NCBI GenBank assembly: GCA_900757185.1
Contig: CAAEMX010000042.1
Span: 1 to 46,275, forward strand
Length of the DNA stretch: 46,275 nt
Origin: an uncultured Collinsella sp.
Lineage (GTDB): Bacteria > Actinomycetota > Coriobacteriia > Coriobacteriales > Coriobacteriaceae
Direction: 5' to 3'
In this document: piece after piece, positions 39,365-46,275 of the stretch
How the letters are laid out: every line of letters starts with the position of its first letter
How positions within the stretch are numbered: position 1 is the stretch's first letter
Notes under the pieces: generated by a model
Databases searched by the model: none
Told to the model about the DNA's origin: nothing
What the model saw: only the letters and a program-made list of their open reading frames with translations
Program-made: the position numbers and the translations under genes

Positions 39365-40084
39365 ATGATTCCCAAATACGAGGCGATAACTGCAGATATC
39401 CGTCGAAGCATCGAGGACGGCTCCCTTAAGCCGGGCGACAAGCTACCCACCGTCGTTGAGTTCTGTGAGCTCTATGGCGTTTCCAAAATCACCGTCAAAC
39501 GAGCGATTGAGCAGATCACCGAGGAAGGCCTTATTACCAGCCGGCGCGGATCGGGCACCTACGTCAAGGACACGGCGGGACTTCCCGGCCAGGTGTTTTT
39601 TCAAGGCAAGAACGACCGTGCCCAGGGCTTTTCGTATGAGCACCGCGGGGAAAAGGTGACCTCGGTGGTCTACGATTTCTCGATCGTCAATCCGCCGGCA
39701 GAGGTTGCGACCCAGCTGGGAATGGCCGAGGATGACTTCGCCTATCACATCGTGCGCGTGCGCCAGGTCGACGAGAAGCCCATCGTCATCGAGTACACCT
39801 ATATGCCGCTCGAACTGATCCCGGGCCTTAAAAAGAAGGACCTGTACGGATCGGTCTACGGCTTTATCCGCGAGCAATGCGGGCTGAAGATTTCGAGCTT
39901 CCATCGCACCATTCGCGCTGTCGCGGCAACTGAGGAAGAGGCTGAGCGCCTGGACACCGAACCCGGCGCTCCCCTGCTCGAGCTCAACCAGATTGGCTTT
40001 TTGGATAGCGGCAACGCCTTTGAGTACTCGATTTCGCGCAACGTCGGCGACCGCTTTGAGCTGCACAACGTAACGTTGGCATAG
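39365..40084 (+). CDS. GntR family regulator with UTRA domain (second)
   Basis: A 239-residue transcription factor. The N-terminal winged helix (about 1-70; KLPTVVEFCELYGVSKITVKRA) and the UTRA domain (about 85-235) follow the same HutC layout as the regulator at 5376. The UTRA part carries QVDEKPIVIEYTYMPLELIPG and the ligand-pocket-like APLLELNQIGFLDSGNAFEYS. It is about 30% identical by eye to the first one, so it is a separate regulator. Its neighbours are a ROK kinase (divergent) and manA (76 bases downstream), so it may respond to a hexose phosphate. The ATG at 39365 follows AAAGGAGG at five bases. Confidence 0.9.
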   Translation: MIPKYEAITADIRRSIEDGSLKPGDKLPTVVEFCELYGVSKITVKRAIEQITEEGLITSRRGSGTYVKDTAGLPGQVFFQGKNDRAQGFSYEHRGEKVTSVVYDFSIVNPPAEVATQLGMAEDDFAYHIVRVRQVDEKPIVIEYTYMPLELIPGLKKKDLYGSVYGFIREQCGLKISSFHRTIRAVAATEEEAERLDTEPGAPLLELNQIGFLDSGNAFEYSISRNVGDRFELHNVTLA

Positions 40085-40159
40085 GTTTTTGTAGTCATGC
40101 GGGCGCACGTTATGGCTCGTTTAGAGTGGGCGACCGCACAACACCATGGGGGTATGAAC

Positions 40160-41092
40160 ATGTCCGATTTGATTAAACTGACGCCGATCTTCCACGAGAA
40201 GATCTGGGGCGGCCGCCAGCTCGAAACCGTATTTGGTTACGACATTCCCGAGGGTCCCATCGGTGAGTGCTGGGCCATCTCGGCACACCCCAACGGCGAC
40301 TGCCAGATCGCGGAGGGCCCGTATGCCGGCCACACACTGTCGTGGCTGTGGGCCGAGCACCGCGAGCTCTTTGGCAACTGCGAGGGCAAGGAGTTCCCGC
40401 TGCTCATTAAGATCCTGGACGCCAAGGACGACCTTTCGATCCAGATTCATCCCAACGACGAGTATGCCGCCGAGCATGAGAACGGTAGCCTGGGCAAGAC
40501 CGAGTGCTGGTACGTGCTGGACTGCGAGCCCGGCGCCACGATTATCGTCGGGCAGCGCGCCAAGGATCGTGCCGAGGCCGCACAGATGATCGAAGACGGC
40601 CACTGGGACGACATGCTCAACGTGCTGCCGATTCACAAGGGTGACTTTTTCCAGATTGATTCCGGTACCGTGCACGCCATCAAGACCGGCACGCTCATTT
40701 TAGAGACGCAGCAATCGAGCGACGTGACGTATCGCCTGTACGACTACGACCGCCCCGGCACCGACGGCAAACTGCGTCCCCTGCACATTGAGCAGAGTCT
40801 CGACTGCATCGACTTTGATTCTCAGGCCCCGACCGACGGCACCGTGACCGCGCCCGAAGTCGACGGCGTGACCGAACTCGAGTCCAACCCCTGCTACACC
40901 GTCGATCGTGTGCGCGTCAACGGCAGCAAGACCCTCGACCAGCACTGGCCCTTCATGTGTCTGTCGGTCATCGACGGCGAAGGCACCGTCTGCGGCGACC
41001 CCGTCCACAAGGGCAGCCACCTGCTGGCTCCGAGCACCGTCAGCGACATTGACCTCGAAGGCAAGATGGAACTGATCGTCTCGCACCTGTAG
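40160..41092 (+). CDS. manA: Mannose-6-phosphate isomerase, class I
   Basis: A 310-residue zinc cupin that interconverts mannose-6-phosphate and fructose-6-phosphate. KIWGGRQL (about 14-21) begins the family pattern, SIQIHPND (about 93-100) and GKTECWYVLD (about 112-121) carry zinc ligands, and DSGTVHAI (about 171-178) the fourth. The compact form of about 310 residues is typical of Gram-positive enzymes. Two adjacent ATGs exist (40154, 40160); the second is preferred because GGGGGT lies seven bases before it. It is probably cotranscribed with the GntR gene 75 bases upstream, linking mannose entry to glycolysis. Confidence 0.93.
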   Translation: MSDLIKLTPIFHEKIWGGRQLETVFGYDIPEGPIGECWAISAHPNGDCQIAEGPYAGHTLSWLWAEHRELFGNCEGKEFPLLIKILDAKDDLSIQIHPNDEYAAEHENGSLGKTECWYVLDCEPGATIIVGQRAKDRAEAAQMIEDGHWDDMLNVLPIHKGDFFQIDSGTVHAIKTGTLILETQQSSDVTYRLYDYDRPGTDGKLRPLHIEQSLDCIDFDSQAPTDGTVTAPEVDGVTELESNPCYTVDRVRVNGSKTLDQHWPFMCLSVIDGEGTVCGDPVHKGSHLLAPSTVSDIDLEGKMELIVSHL

Positions 41093-41119
41093 ATCGCACC
41101 AACAACCCAAACGCAACAA

Positions 41120-41151
41120 GGGGCTCCCCCGTCCATGTACGGGAGAGCCCC
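41120..41151 (+). terminator. Hairpin after manA
   Basis: GGGGCTC(C)CCCGT pairs with ACGGG(A)GAGCCCC across CCATGT. No T-tract follows directly, although the region after it is AT-rich. A weak terminator or mRNA end-stabilising hairpin. Confidence 0.55.
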
Positions 41152-41191
41152 AACTCATATCTATTTATCAGCCCACCCGGCTCTCCAGATC

Positions 41192-41219
41192 AAAAAGCGA
41201 CCGAGCAGAGCAACGGTCG
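41192..41219 (-). terminator. Terminator of pcrA
   Basis: On the minus strand CGACCG pairs with CGGTCG across a 10-base loop and TTTTT follows (A-run at 41192-41196). It lies about 155 bases past the pcrA stop, beyond the long inverted repeat. Confidence 0.65.
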
Positions 41220-41237
41220 TACAGCAACGTTGCCCAA

Positions 41238-41367
41238 GGCCCCGGACAGGCGCCATGGGCAACGTCGATCGCGAGTTCCGCACGAGCCGGAGAGCACTTA
41301 ATGTGCTCTCCGTGCGAGTCAGGACTGTCCGAGCAGGCGATGTTGCCCATGGCGCCTGTCCGGGGCC
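41238..41367. repeat. Long inverted repeat in the pcrA 3' region
   Basis: Arms 41238-41267 and 41338-41367 match as an inverted repeat at 29 of 30 bases (left arm GGCCCCGGACAGGCGCCATG and on). The 70 bases between contain another perfect hairpin, GGAGAGCAC/GTGCTCTCC with TTAAT loop. It would fold into one large, highly stable structure, between convergent manA and pcrA, 8 bases from the pcrA stop. Confidence 0.75.
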
Positions 41368-41374
41368 GCCGGGA

Positions 41375-44275
41375 TCACGACAGCTTGACGATCGGTGCAA
41401 AGCCCTTCATGAGCTTTTTGGTCTGGCCGGTTTTTTCGAACTGCACCTCGATCATGTCTCCGGCGACCGAGATCACGGTACCCGTGCCAAAGGTCTTGTG
41501 GCTCACGGTATCGCCCGCGGCAAAGTCCTGCGACGCGCTCGCGCGATCGACCTTGCGCTCCACCGTCGGCGACACCTTGGACGACGGCTTTTTGGCTCGC
41601 GGCGCGCCCGAGCCAAAGGTCGAGGCAACACGGCCGGCGTCGGGCGAGACCCCACGATGGCGCTCGGTCCCATAGCTGCTGCCGCCAAAGAAATCGTCGA
41701 AGCTCGATCCGCCGCGCGAACCGGAACCGCCGGTCGAGCGCGTATGCGAGCCAAACACCTTGCCGCCATACATATCCGAGCCCATGCCCGAGCCAAAGGT
41801 GCCGTGACGGTCGCCGCGTTTCTCCCAGCCCGTGCCCTCAAAACCGGCAGAACCGATGCCGCTAAACTCGATGTCCTCGAACGGAATCTCGTTGAGGAAG
41901 CGCGAGCGCGGGTTGGCAGAGGTCGAGCCGTAAGTGCGACGCGTGGCCGCATAGGTCAGGAACAGGCGCTTGCGAGCACGCGTGATGGCGACGTAGGCCA
42001 GGCGACGCTCTTCCTCGAGCTTGCCCGGATCGTCACTACCGCCAAAGTCGTGCACGTGCGGGAAGATACCCTCCTCCATGCCGGCCACGAACACCGCGGG
42101 GAACTCCAGGCCCTTAGCGGAGTGGATGGTCATCATGGTGATGGCATGTGTCTCGCCGGCCAGGGAATCCAAGTCGGAGCGCAGGGCCAGCCACTCCATG
42201 AGTGCCGGCAGCGCCTTGCAGGTGAGCGGGCCGTAGGTGCGCTCGATCTCGTCGGCATGCACGGCACCCGCCGGCATCTCCGTCGGCGCGGCATACGCGT
42301 TGCCCGCGATGGCGGCGGCCAAGGCATCCTGCGGCGAGAGCGCCGGGGCGGCTAGGTTATCGAGCGGATTGGAACCTGCGGCATCGCGCGCGCCGACGAG
42401 TGCCTCAAACGAGGATGCCGGAGCGGACGGTCCCGGCTCGGGCGCGGGCGCACTCACCACGACGGGCTCGGACTCGGCGCCGGCAGGCACGTCGGCAACA
42501 CCGGCCGCGCGCAGCTCTTCCAAGCTCTCGAGCGTACCCTCGATATCCTCGTGCGTCTCCTCAAATTCGGCGGCGACGCCCAGGAATTCCTGGATGTTCT
42601 CGGCGCGGCTCTCGGACTCCATGGTGCCCTCGGCGCGAAACGCCTGCAGCAGACCCGTCTTATCGACAATCATCTCGACGACGTCCTTGAGCTCGCCGCT
42701 CATGCGGCGACCCTCGCGCACCAGCGACACAAAGCTCGACAGGCCATTGCGCACCTTGGCGCTAAACATACCGGTCTCGGCGCACGCGATCTCGCAAGCC
42801 TGGAAGAACGAGCAACGATTGTCGCGCGCCAGCTGCTCAATCTTTTGGATCGAGGTGGAGCCGATGCCGCGGCGCGGCGTGTTGATGACACGCTTGACGC
42901 TCATCTCGTCGGCCGGGTTCACGATCATCTTGAGGTAGGCCATGACGTCGCGGATCTCGGCACGGTCGAAGAATCGCGTGCCGCCCACGATCTTGTAGGG
43001 CACGCCCGCGCGCAGGAACATATCTTCGAGAATACGCGACTGGGCGTTGGTGCGATAGAACACGGCGATGTCGTCGTAACTCGTACCCTTGGCATGCAGC
43101 TTCTCAATCTCGCCGGCAATCCAGCGGCCCTCGTCGCGCTCATCGCTTGCCTGGAAGGCCTGGATCTTCTCGCCATCGCCCTCGGCCGTAAACAGGCGCT
43201 TGTCCTTGCGCTGCGAGTTGTGGCGAACAACGGCATTGGCGGCGCTCAGGATGTGACCCGTGGAGCGATAGTTCTGCTCCAGCTTGACGGTCTTGCAGTT
43301 TTTAAAGTCCTTCTCAAAGTCCAGGATATTGGTGATGTCGGCGCCACGCCAGCTATAAATGGACTGGTCGTCATCGCCCACGACCATAAGGTTTTGGTAC
43401 TTGGCGGCCAGCAGGTTGGCGATCTCGTACTGGACGTGGTTGGTGTCCTGATACTCGTCGACGCTAATGTAGCGGAAACGCTCTTGATACTTGTCGAGCA
43501 CCTCGGGGCGGGTGCGCAGCAGCTCGAGCGTGCGCACGAGCAGGTCGTCGAAGTCCATCGCGTTGGCGGCGCGCAGGCGGCGCTCCAGCTCCAGGTAGAC
43601 CTGCGCGGCCTTTTTGTCATTGGGGCTATCGGCGCTCTTGAGCATGTCCTCGGGGCCGATCATGGCGTTTTTGGCCGAGCTGATCTTGCTGCGGATCATG
43701 TTGATGGGGAACTGCTTTTGCTCGATGCCGAGCGCCTGCATAATGTCGCGTACCATGCGCTTTGAGTCGTCGTCATCGTAGATGGTGAACTGGCCGGTGT
43801 AGCCCAGCAGGTCGGCGTCCTCGCGCAGCATGCGCACGCACATGGCATGGAAGGTGCACACCCACATGCCACGGGTGCCGCTGGGAATGAGTGCCGCCAG
43901 ACGCTCGCGCATCTCGGCCGCAGCCTTGTTGGTAAACGTAATGGCAAGAACCTGCCAAGGCTTAACACCCAGGTCGCCGAGCATATGTGCGATGCGGAAG
44001 GTCAGGACGCGGGTCTTGCCCGAGCCGGCGCCGGCGAGCACCAGCAACGGGCCCTCGGTGGTCAGGACCGCCTCGCGCTGGGCGGGATTAAGGCTGTCGA
44101 TGTCGACGAGCGGCTTGGCGGGCTTGGGTGCCGGCGCGGGAGCGTCGTAGATGTCGAGCGGAACGAGCTCGGGCTCCGGCGCAGCGGGGGCGGTGTATGC
44201 ATCGAGCGGCACGGGTTCCGGCGCGGGCGGCACGGGCACCGCGGCGTTCTTTTCCCAGGGCAAGGGCTGGGTCAT
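41375..44275 (-). CDS. pcrA: ATP-dependent DNA helicase PcrA/UvrD family
   Basis: A 966-residue superfamily 1 3'-5' helicase used in repair and replication restart. A Pro/Ala-rich N-terminal extension of about 60 residues precedes LLVLAGAGSGKTRVLTFRIA (Walker A), then AITFTNKAAAEMRER (Ia), VDEYQDTN (Walker B), GDDDQSIYSWRGAD (III), TVKLEQNYRST (IV), TIHSAKGLEFPAVFV (V) and AYVAITRARKRLFL (VI). A Gly/Ser-rich linker then leads to a C-terminal Tudor-like domain (GDTVSHKTFGTGTVISVAGDMIEVQFE), as in Bacillus PcrA, which contacts RNA polymerase. An Ala/Pro-rich insert of about 110 residues (about 600-710) is unusual. The ATG at 44275 follows GAGGAG; the 28-codon upstream extension lacks that site. 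Confidence 0.92.
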   Translation of the reverse strand: MTQPLPWEKNAAVPVPPAPEPVPLDAYTAPAAPEPELVPLDIYDAPAPAPKPAKPLVDIDSLNPAQREAVLTTEGPLLVLAGAGSGKTRVLTFRIAHMLGDLGVKPWQVLAITFTNKAAAEMRERLAALIPSGTRGMWVCTFHAMCVRMLREDADLLGYTGQFTIYDDDDSKRMVRDIMQALGIEQKQFPINMIRSKISSAKNAMIGPEDMLKSADSPNDKKAAQVYLELERRLRAANAMDFDDLLVRTLELLRTRPEVLDKYQERFRYISVDEYQDTNHVQYEIANLLAAKYQNLMVVGDDDQSIYSWRGADITNILDFEKDFKNCKTVKLEQNYRSTGHILSAANAVVRHNSQRKDKRLFTAEGDGEKIQAFQASDERDEGRWIAGEIEKLHAKGTSYDDIAVFYRTNAQSRILEDMFLRAGVPYKIVGGTRFFDRAEIRDVMAYLKMIVNPADEMSVKRVINTPRRGIGSTSIQKIEQLARDNRCSFFQACEIACAETGMFSAKVRNGLSSFVSLVREGRRMSGELKDVVEMIVDKTGLLQAFRAEGTMESESRAENIQEFLGVAAEFEETHEDIEGTLESLEELRAAGVADVPAGAESEPVVVSAPAPEPGPSAPASSFEALVGARDAAGSNPLDNLAAPALSPQDALAAAIAGNAYAAPTEMPAGAVHADEIERTYGPLTCKALPALMEWLALRSDLDSLAGETHAITMMTIHSAKGLEFPAVFVAGMEEGIFPHVHDFGGSDDPGKLEEERRLAYVAITRARKRLFLTYAATRRTYGSTSANPRSRFLNEIPFEDIEFSGIGSAGFEGTGWEKRGDRHGTFGSGMGSDMYGGKVFGSHTRSTGGSGSRGGSSFDDFFGGSSYGTERHRGVSPDAGRVASTFGSGAPRAKKPSSKVSPTVERKVDRASASQDFAAGDTVSHKTFGTGTVISVAGDMIEVQFEKTGQTKKLMKGFAPIVKLS

Positions 44276-44414
44276 GGGCGACTCCTCATCTGACAGACGG
44301 CGCGCCTGCGGGCAGCGCCATAGTTTGAGCCGTACCAGTATACCGAGCCGCGCGGACACCGACGCAAATCACACCACGACTCCGTGCGTCACCGTCAGGC
44401 GCGCTCCATCGCCC

Positions 44415-44458
44415 AAAAAAGAGGACGGCATAGACCTTTTGGTCACGCCGCCCTCTTT
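44415..44458 (-). terminator. Terminator of uppP
   Basis: On the minus strand AAAGAGGGCGGC pairs imperfectly with GCCGTCCTCTTT across an inner GACC/GGTC hairpin, with six T after it. It lies 45 bases after the uppP stop. Confidence 0.8.
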
Positions 44459-44502
44459 GAATGACAAGTTGTCGCTCTGGCCGCCGCGCAGCGTCAACCA
44501 AG

Positions 44503-45483
44503 CTACAGGCCGAGCATGGGCTCCAGGACGAAGAAATACGCGAGCACCACGATGCCCAAGATGATGCGGTAAACGCCGAAGCACTTGAAGTCGTGACGGC
44601 GGACGAAGCCCATAAGCCACTTGATGGCAATGAGCGACACCACAAAGGCGACGACGCAGCCCACGCCCAAGATGGCGATCTCGTTGGTGCCGAAAGTACC
44701 GCCCTTAATAAAGTACTTGACCAGCTTGAGCGCACTTGCGCCAAACATAACGGGAATAGCCAGGAAGAACGTGAACTTAGACGCCACCGAGCGCGTGCAG
44801 CCCAAAAGCAGGCCGCCGATGATGGTAGAACCGGAGCGAGACGTACCAGGCACCAGCGAAAGCACCTGGAAGCAGCCGATACCCAGCGCAGTCTTCCAGC
44901 TTAGATCCTCGAGCGTGGCGATGGAACCAAAGTCCAGACTCTCGTCATCGTCCTCATCCTCAGCGGTAGCCGCGGCGGGCGCCGCAAAGTGCGCACCGGC
45001 AGGACGTCCACCCGACACCACAGCACGCGAACCAAACGAACCGGCAACGGTCATTTCCTCGCGCTTGCTCGCGCGCCAGTTCTCGATCACGACAAACAGC
45101 ACGCCGTACACAATGAGCGCCAGCGCCACGACGGGAGCATTGTAGAAACGCTCCTCCATCCAGTCGTTGAGCGGCAGGCCGATCGCCGCCGCAGGAATGC
45201 AACCGAGCACAATCTTGCCCCACAGCACCCAGGTGTCGCGACGGCCCTCCTTGCCCTTGCTGGGCGAGAACGGGTTGAGCTCGTGGAAAAACAGCACGCA
45301 GACGGCCAGAATGGCGCCGAGCTGAATCACGACCAGGAACATATTCCAGAACGTCTCGCTCACGTTCATCTTGACGAACTCGTCCACCAAGATCATGTGG
45401 CCCGTCGACGAAACGGGCAGCCATTCGGTGATGCCCTCGACCAGGCCCATGAAGGCAGATTTTAGAAGCTCGATAATATCCAA
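44503..45483 (-). CDS. uppP: Undecaprenyl-diphosphate phosphatase (BacA/UppP)
   Basis: A 326-residue polytopic membrane enzyme that recycles undecaprenyl pyrophosphate to the monophosphate carrier used for cell wall synthesis. VEGITEWLPVSSTGHMILV (about 15-33) and LVPGTSRSGSTIIGGLLLG (about 205-223) are the two catalytic signatures, in the E-x-x-T-E-x-L-P-V-S-S form. Six to eight membrane segments are evident. A polar acidic loop of about 50 residues (about 135-185, with AEDEDDDESLD) is inserted between segments. The start is taken as TTG at 45483, five bases after GGGGG, giving MDIIELLKSAF; further upstream the frame has poor support. Confidence 0.92.
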   Translation of the reverse strand: MDIIELLKSAFMGLVEGITEWLPVSSTGHMILVDEFVKMNVSETFWNMFLVVIQLGAILAVCVLFFHELNPFSPSKGKEGRRDTWVLWGKIVLGCIPAAAIGLPLNDWMEERFYNAPVVALALIVYGVLFVVIENWRASKREEMTVAGSFGSRAVVSGGRPAGAHFAAPAAATAEDEDDDESLDFGSIATLEDLSWKTALGIGCFQVLSLVPGTSRSGSTIIGGLLLGCTRSVASKFTFFLAIPVMFGASALKLVKYFIKGGTFGTNEIAILGVGCVVAFVVSLIAIKWLMGFVRRHDFKCFGVYRIILGIVVLAYFFVLEPMLGL

Positions 45484-45732
45484 AGGGACCCCCTCGTTAG
45501 ACACCCGCCGGTAGATGTTCTGCGGACGATGCGGGCGATGTCCCATTATCAACCGTTGGCGGTGCGACCGCGCCTACCCTTACCAAAAAACTCGCCCGTT
45601 CACAGAATTGCGAGCAGTTAAACCGAAATCCTTGGGTATAACTGCAACAAGATAAAGTGTCCGGCGGTCAACGCACCCGCGCCCGCCCGACGCACGAGCC
45701 CCGCGCCCGTGCGATAGACCAAGGAGGAAACC

Positions 45733-46170
45733 ATGAACGAGGGTTACACCAAGGTATTTGTTTCACTCGACGGTACTGAGCAGCAGGATTTTGTGCTCGC
45801 ACGCGCCATCAAGGTCGCCGCGAACAACGGCGCCAAGCTGATTATCGGCCACGTTATCGATTCCACGGCGCTCGAGAGCGCCGGCTCCTATCCGGTCGAT
45901 TTGGTCAACGGTCTGGAGGAGGCCTTTAAGAACTCCATCGAAAAGCAGCTCGAAGAGGCCAAGGCCAATCCCGATATTCCCGAGGTCGAGGTCATGATAC
46001 GCGCCGGTCGTATTCGCGAGACGCTCAAAGACGAGATGCTCGACGTGGTCAAGCCCGACCTGGTGCTCTGCGGCGCTCGCGGCCTGTCCTCGATCAAGTA
46101 TGCGCTTCTGGGTTCGATTTCGACGTTCCTGCTGCGCAATACCGACTGCGACATTTTGGTCGTGAAGTAG
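45733..46170 (+). CDS. Universal stress protein family (UspA)
   Basis: A 145-residue Usp-domain protein. KVFVSLDGTEQQDFVLARAI (about 7-26) starts the Rossmann-like fold, and the ATP-binding motif is GARGLSSIKYALLGSISTFLLRNTDCDILVV (G-x2-G-x9-G-S form, about 112-142). The full motif suggests it can bind ATP. The start ATG at 45733 has AAGGAGG nearby. TATAAC at 45637-45642 may be a -10 about 90 bases upstream. A gap of 250 bases (45484-45732) holds nothing else recognisable. Its role would be stress survival; partners are unknown. Confidence 0.9.
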   Translation: MNEGYTKVFVSLDGTEQQDFVLARAIKVAANNGAKLIIGHVIDSTALESAGSYPVDLVNGLEEAFKNSIEKQLEEAKANPDIPEVEVMIRAGRIRETLKDEMLDVVKPDLVLCGARGLSSIKYALLGSISTFLLRNTDCDILVVK

Positions 46171-46183
46171 GTTCCTTCCCGTC

Positions 46184-46275
46184 GGCGCAAGGCCGGGAGG
46201 GGTTATCACGCCGACGTCCTCGCCGCTTCGCTGCTGCGGGATGTCGGCTTTGATAACCCCTCCCGGCCTTGCGCC
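46184..46275. repeat. Near-perfect 25-base inverted repeat at the window end
   Basis: The arms 46184-46208 (GGCGCAAGGCCGGGAGGGGT and on) and 46251-46275 match perfectly as an inverted repeat over 25 bases. An inner stem, GCCGACGTCC / GGATGTCGGC, continues after short gaps and closes on a GCC-rich loop. It starts 14 bases after the Usp gene, has no T-tract inside the window, and may extend beyond position 46275. Confidence 0.75.

Noticed and set aside
1..46275. tRNA, rRNA, tmRNA or RNase P RNA genes
   Set aside because: No cloverleaf, 3' CCA or conserved core sequence was recognised; short tRNA genes could still be missed by eye.

Overview
The window reads as chromosome from a high-GC member of the Coriobacteriia, most probably Collinsella or a close relative. 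This is inferred from gene content and style, not from a database match. The pointers are a GC-rich backbone, mannose-family PTS genes for an amino sugar, a topoisomerase of the archaeal-like type IA class with a lysine-rich tail, a Tat/Hyp cluster, the tmk-holB-ricT-comF run, and many palindromic intergenic repeats. No rRNA, tRNA, CRISPR array, phage module or intact insertion sequence was seen. Most genes lie on the minus strand.

Positions 1-9660 form an amino-sugar/hexose region. A tagatose-6-phosphate-type kinase, a LacX-like aldose epimerase, an N-acetylhexosamine-6-phosphate deacetylase, an AgaS-type SIS isomerase, a GntR/UTRA regulator and a complete mannose-family PTS (IIA, YajC-like, IIB, IIC, IID) together suggest uptake and phosphorylation of GalNAc or a similar sugar, deacetylation, deamination/isomerisation to tagatose-6-phosphate, and a second phosphorylation. 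A palindrome of the form CTGGTAGTAACCA(G/C) lies upstream of both agaS and the PTS operon and is the likely operator of the GntR protein. A flavodoxin-like gene sits within this block on the plus strand.

Positions 9660-17780 hold a 700-base control region, a DUF2975 membrane protein paired with a small HTH regulator, a membrane-anchored SurA_N-like protein, an NAD-type isocitrate dehydrogenase, a HEAT-repeat protein, a small membrane protein, a 3-hydroxyisobutyrate-dehydrogenase-like enzyme with a striking His/Cys-rich tail, a DegV protein and the long-form ribosome hibernation factor. Positions 17780-25070 hold a solute-binding-like lipoprotein behind a long leader, a repeat-rich gap, and the minus-strand operon tmk-holB-ricT-comF-nuclease-like protein.

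Positions 25070-27610 are accessory: a zinc-ribbon membrane protein, a secreted protein with a 50-residue membrane protein behind it, and at least five copies of a GGGACGTTC palindromic repeat. Positions 27610-33210 contain topA, hypB, hypA, tatC, tatA and an anti-sigma-factor antagonist. Positions 33270-46275 contain a MocR-like aminotransferase, a small unknown protein, nhaA, manganese-dependent pyrophosphatase, a ROK glucokinase, a second GntR/UTRA regulator, manA, pcrA, uppP and a universal stress protein. The window ends in a 92-base near-perfect hairpin.

The least explained signals are non-coding: a dispersed repeat around GAGTACTGTTAC with one inverted pair, the GGGACGTTC family, a 29/30-base inverted repeat beside pcrA, a hairpin that buries the comF ribosome binding site, and a roughly 325-base structured leader before the lipoprotein gene.
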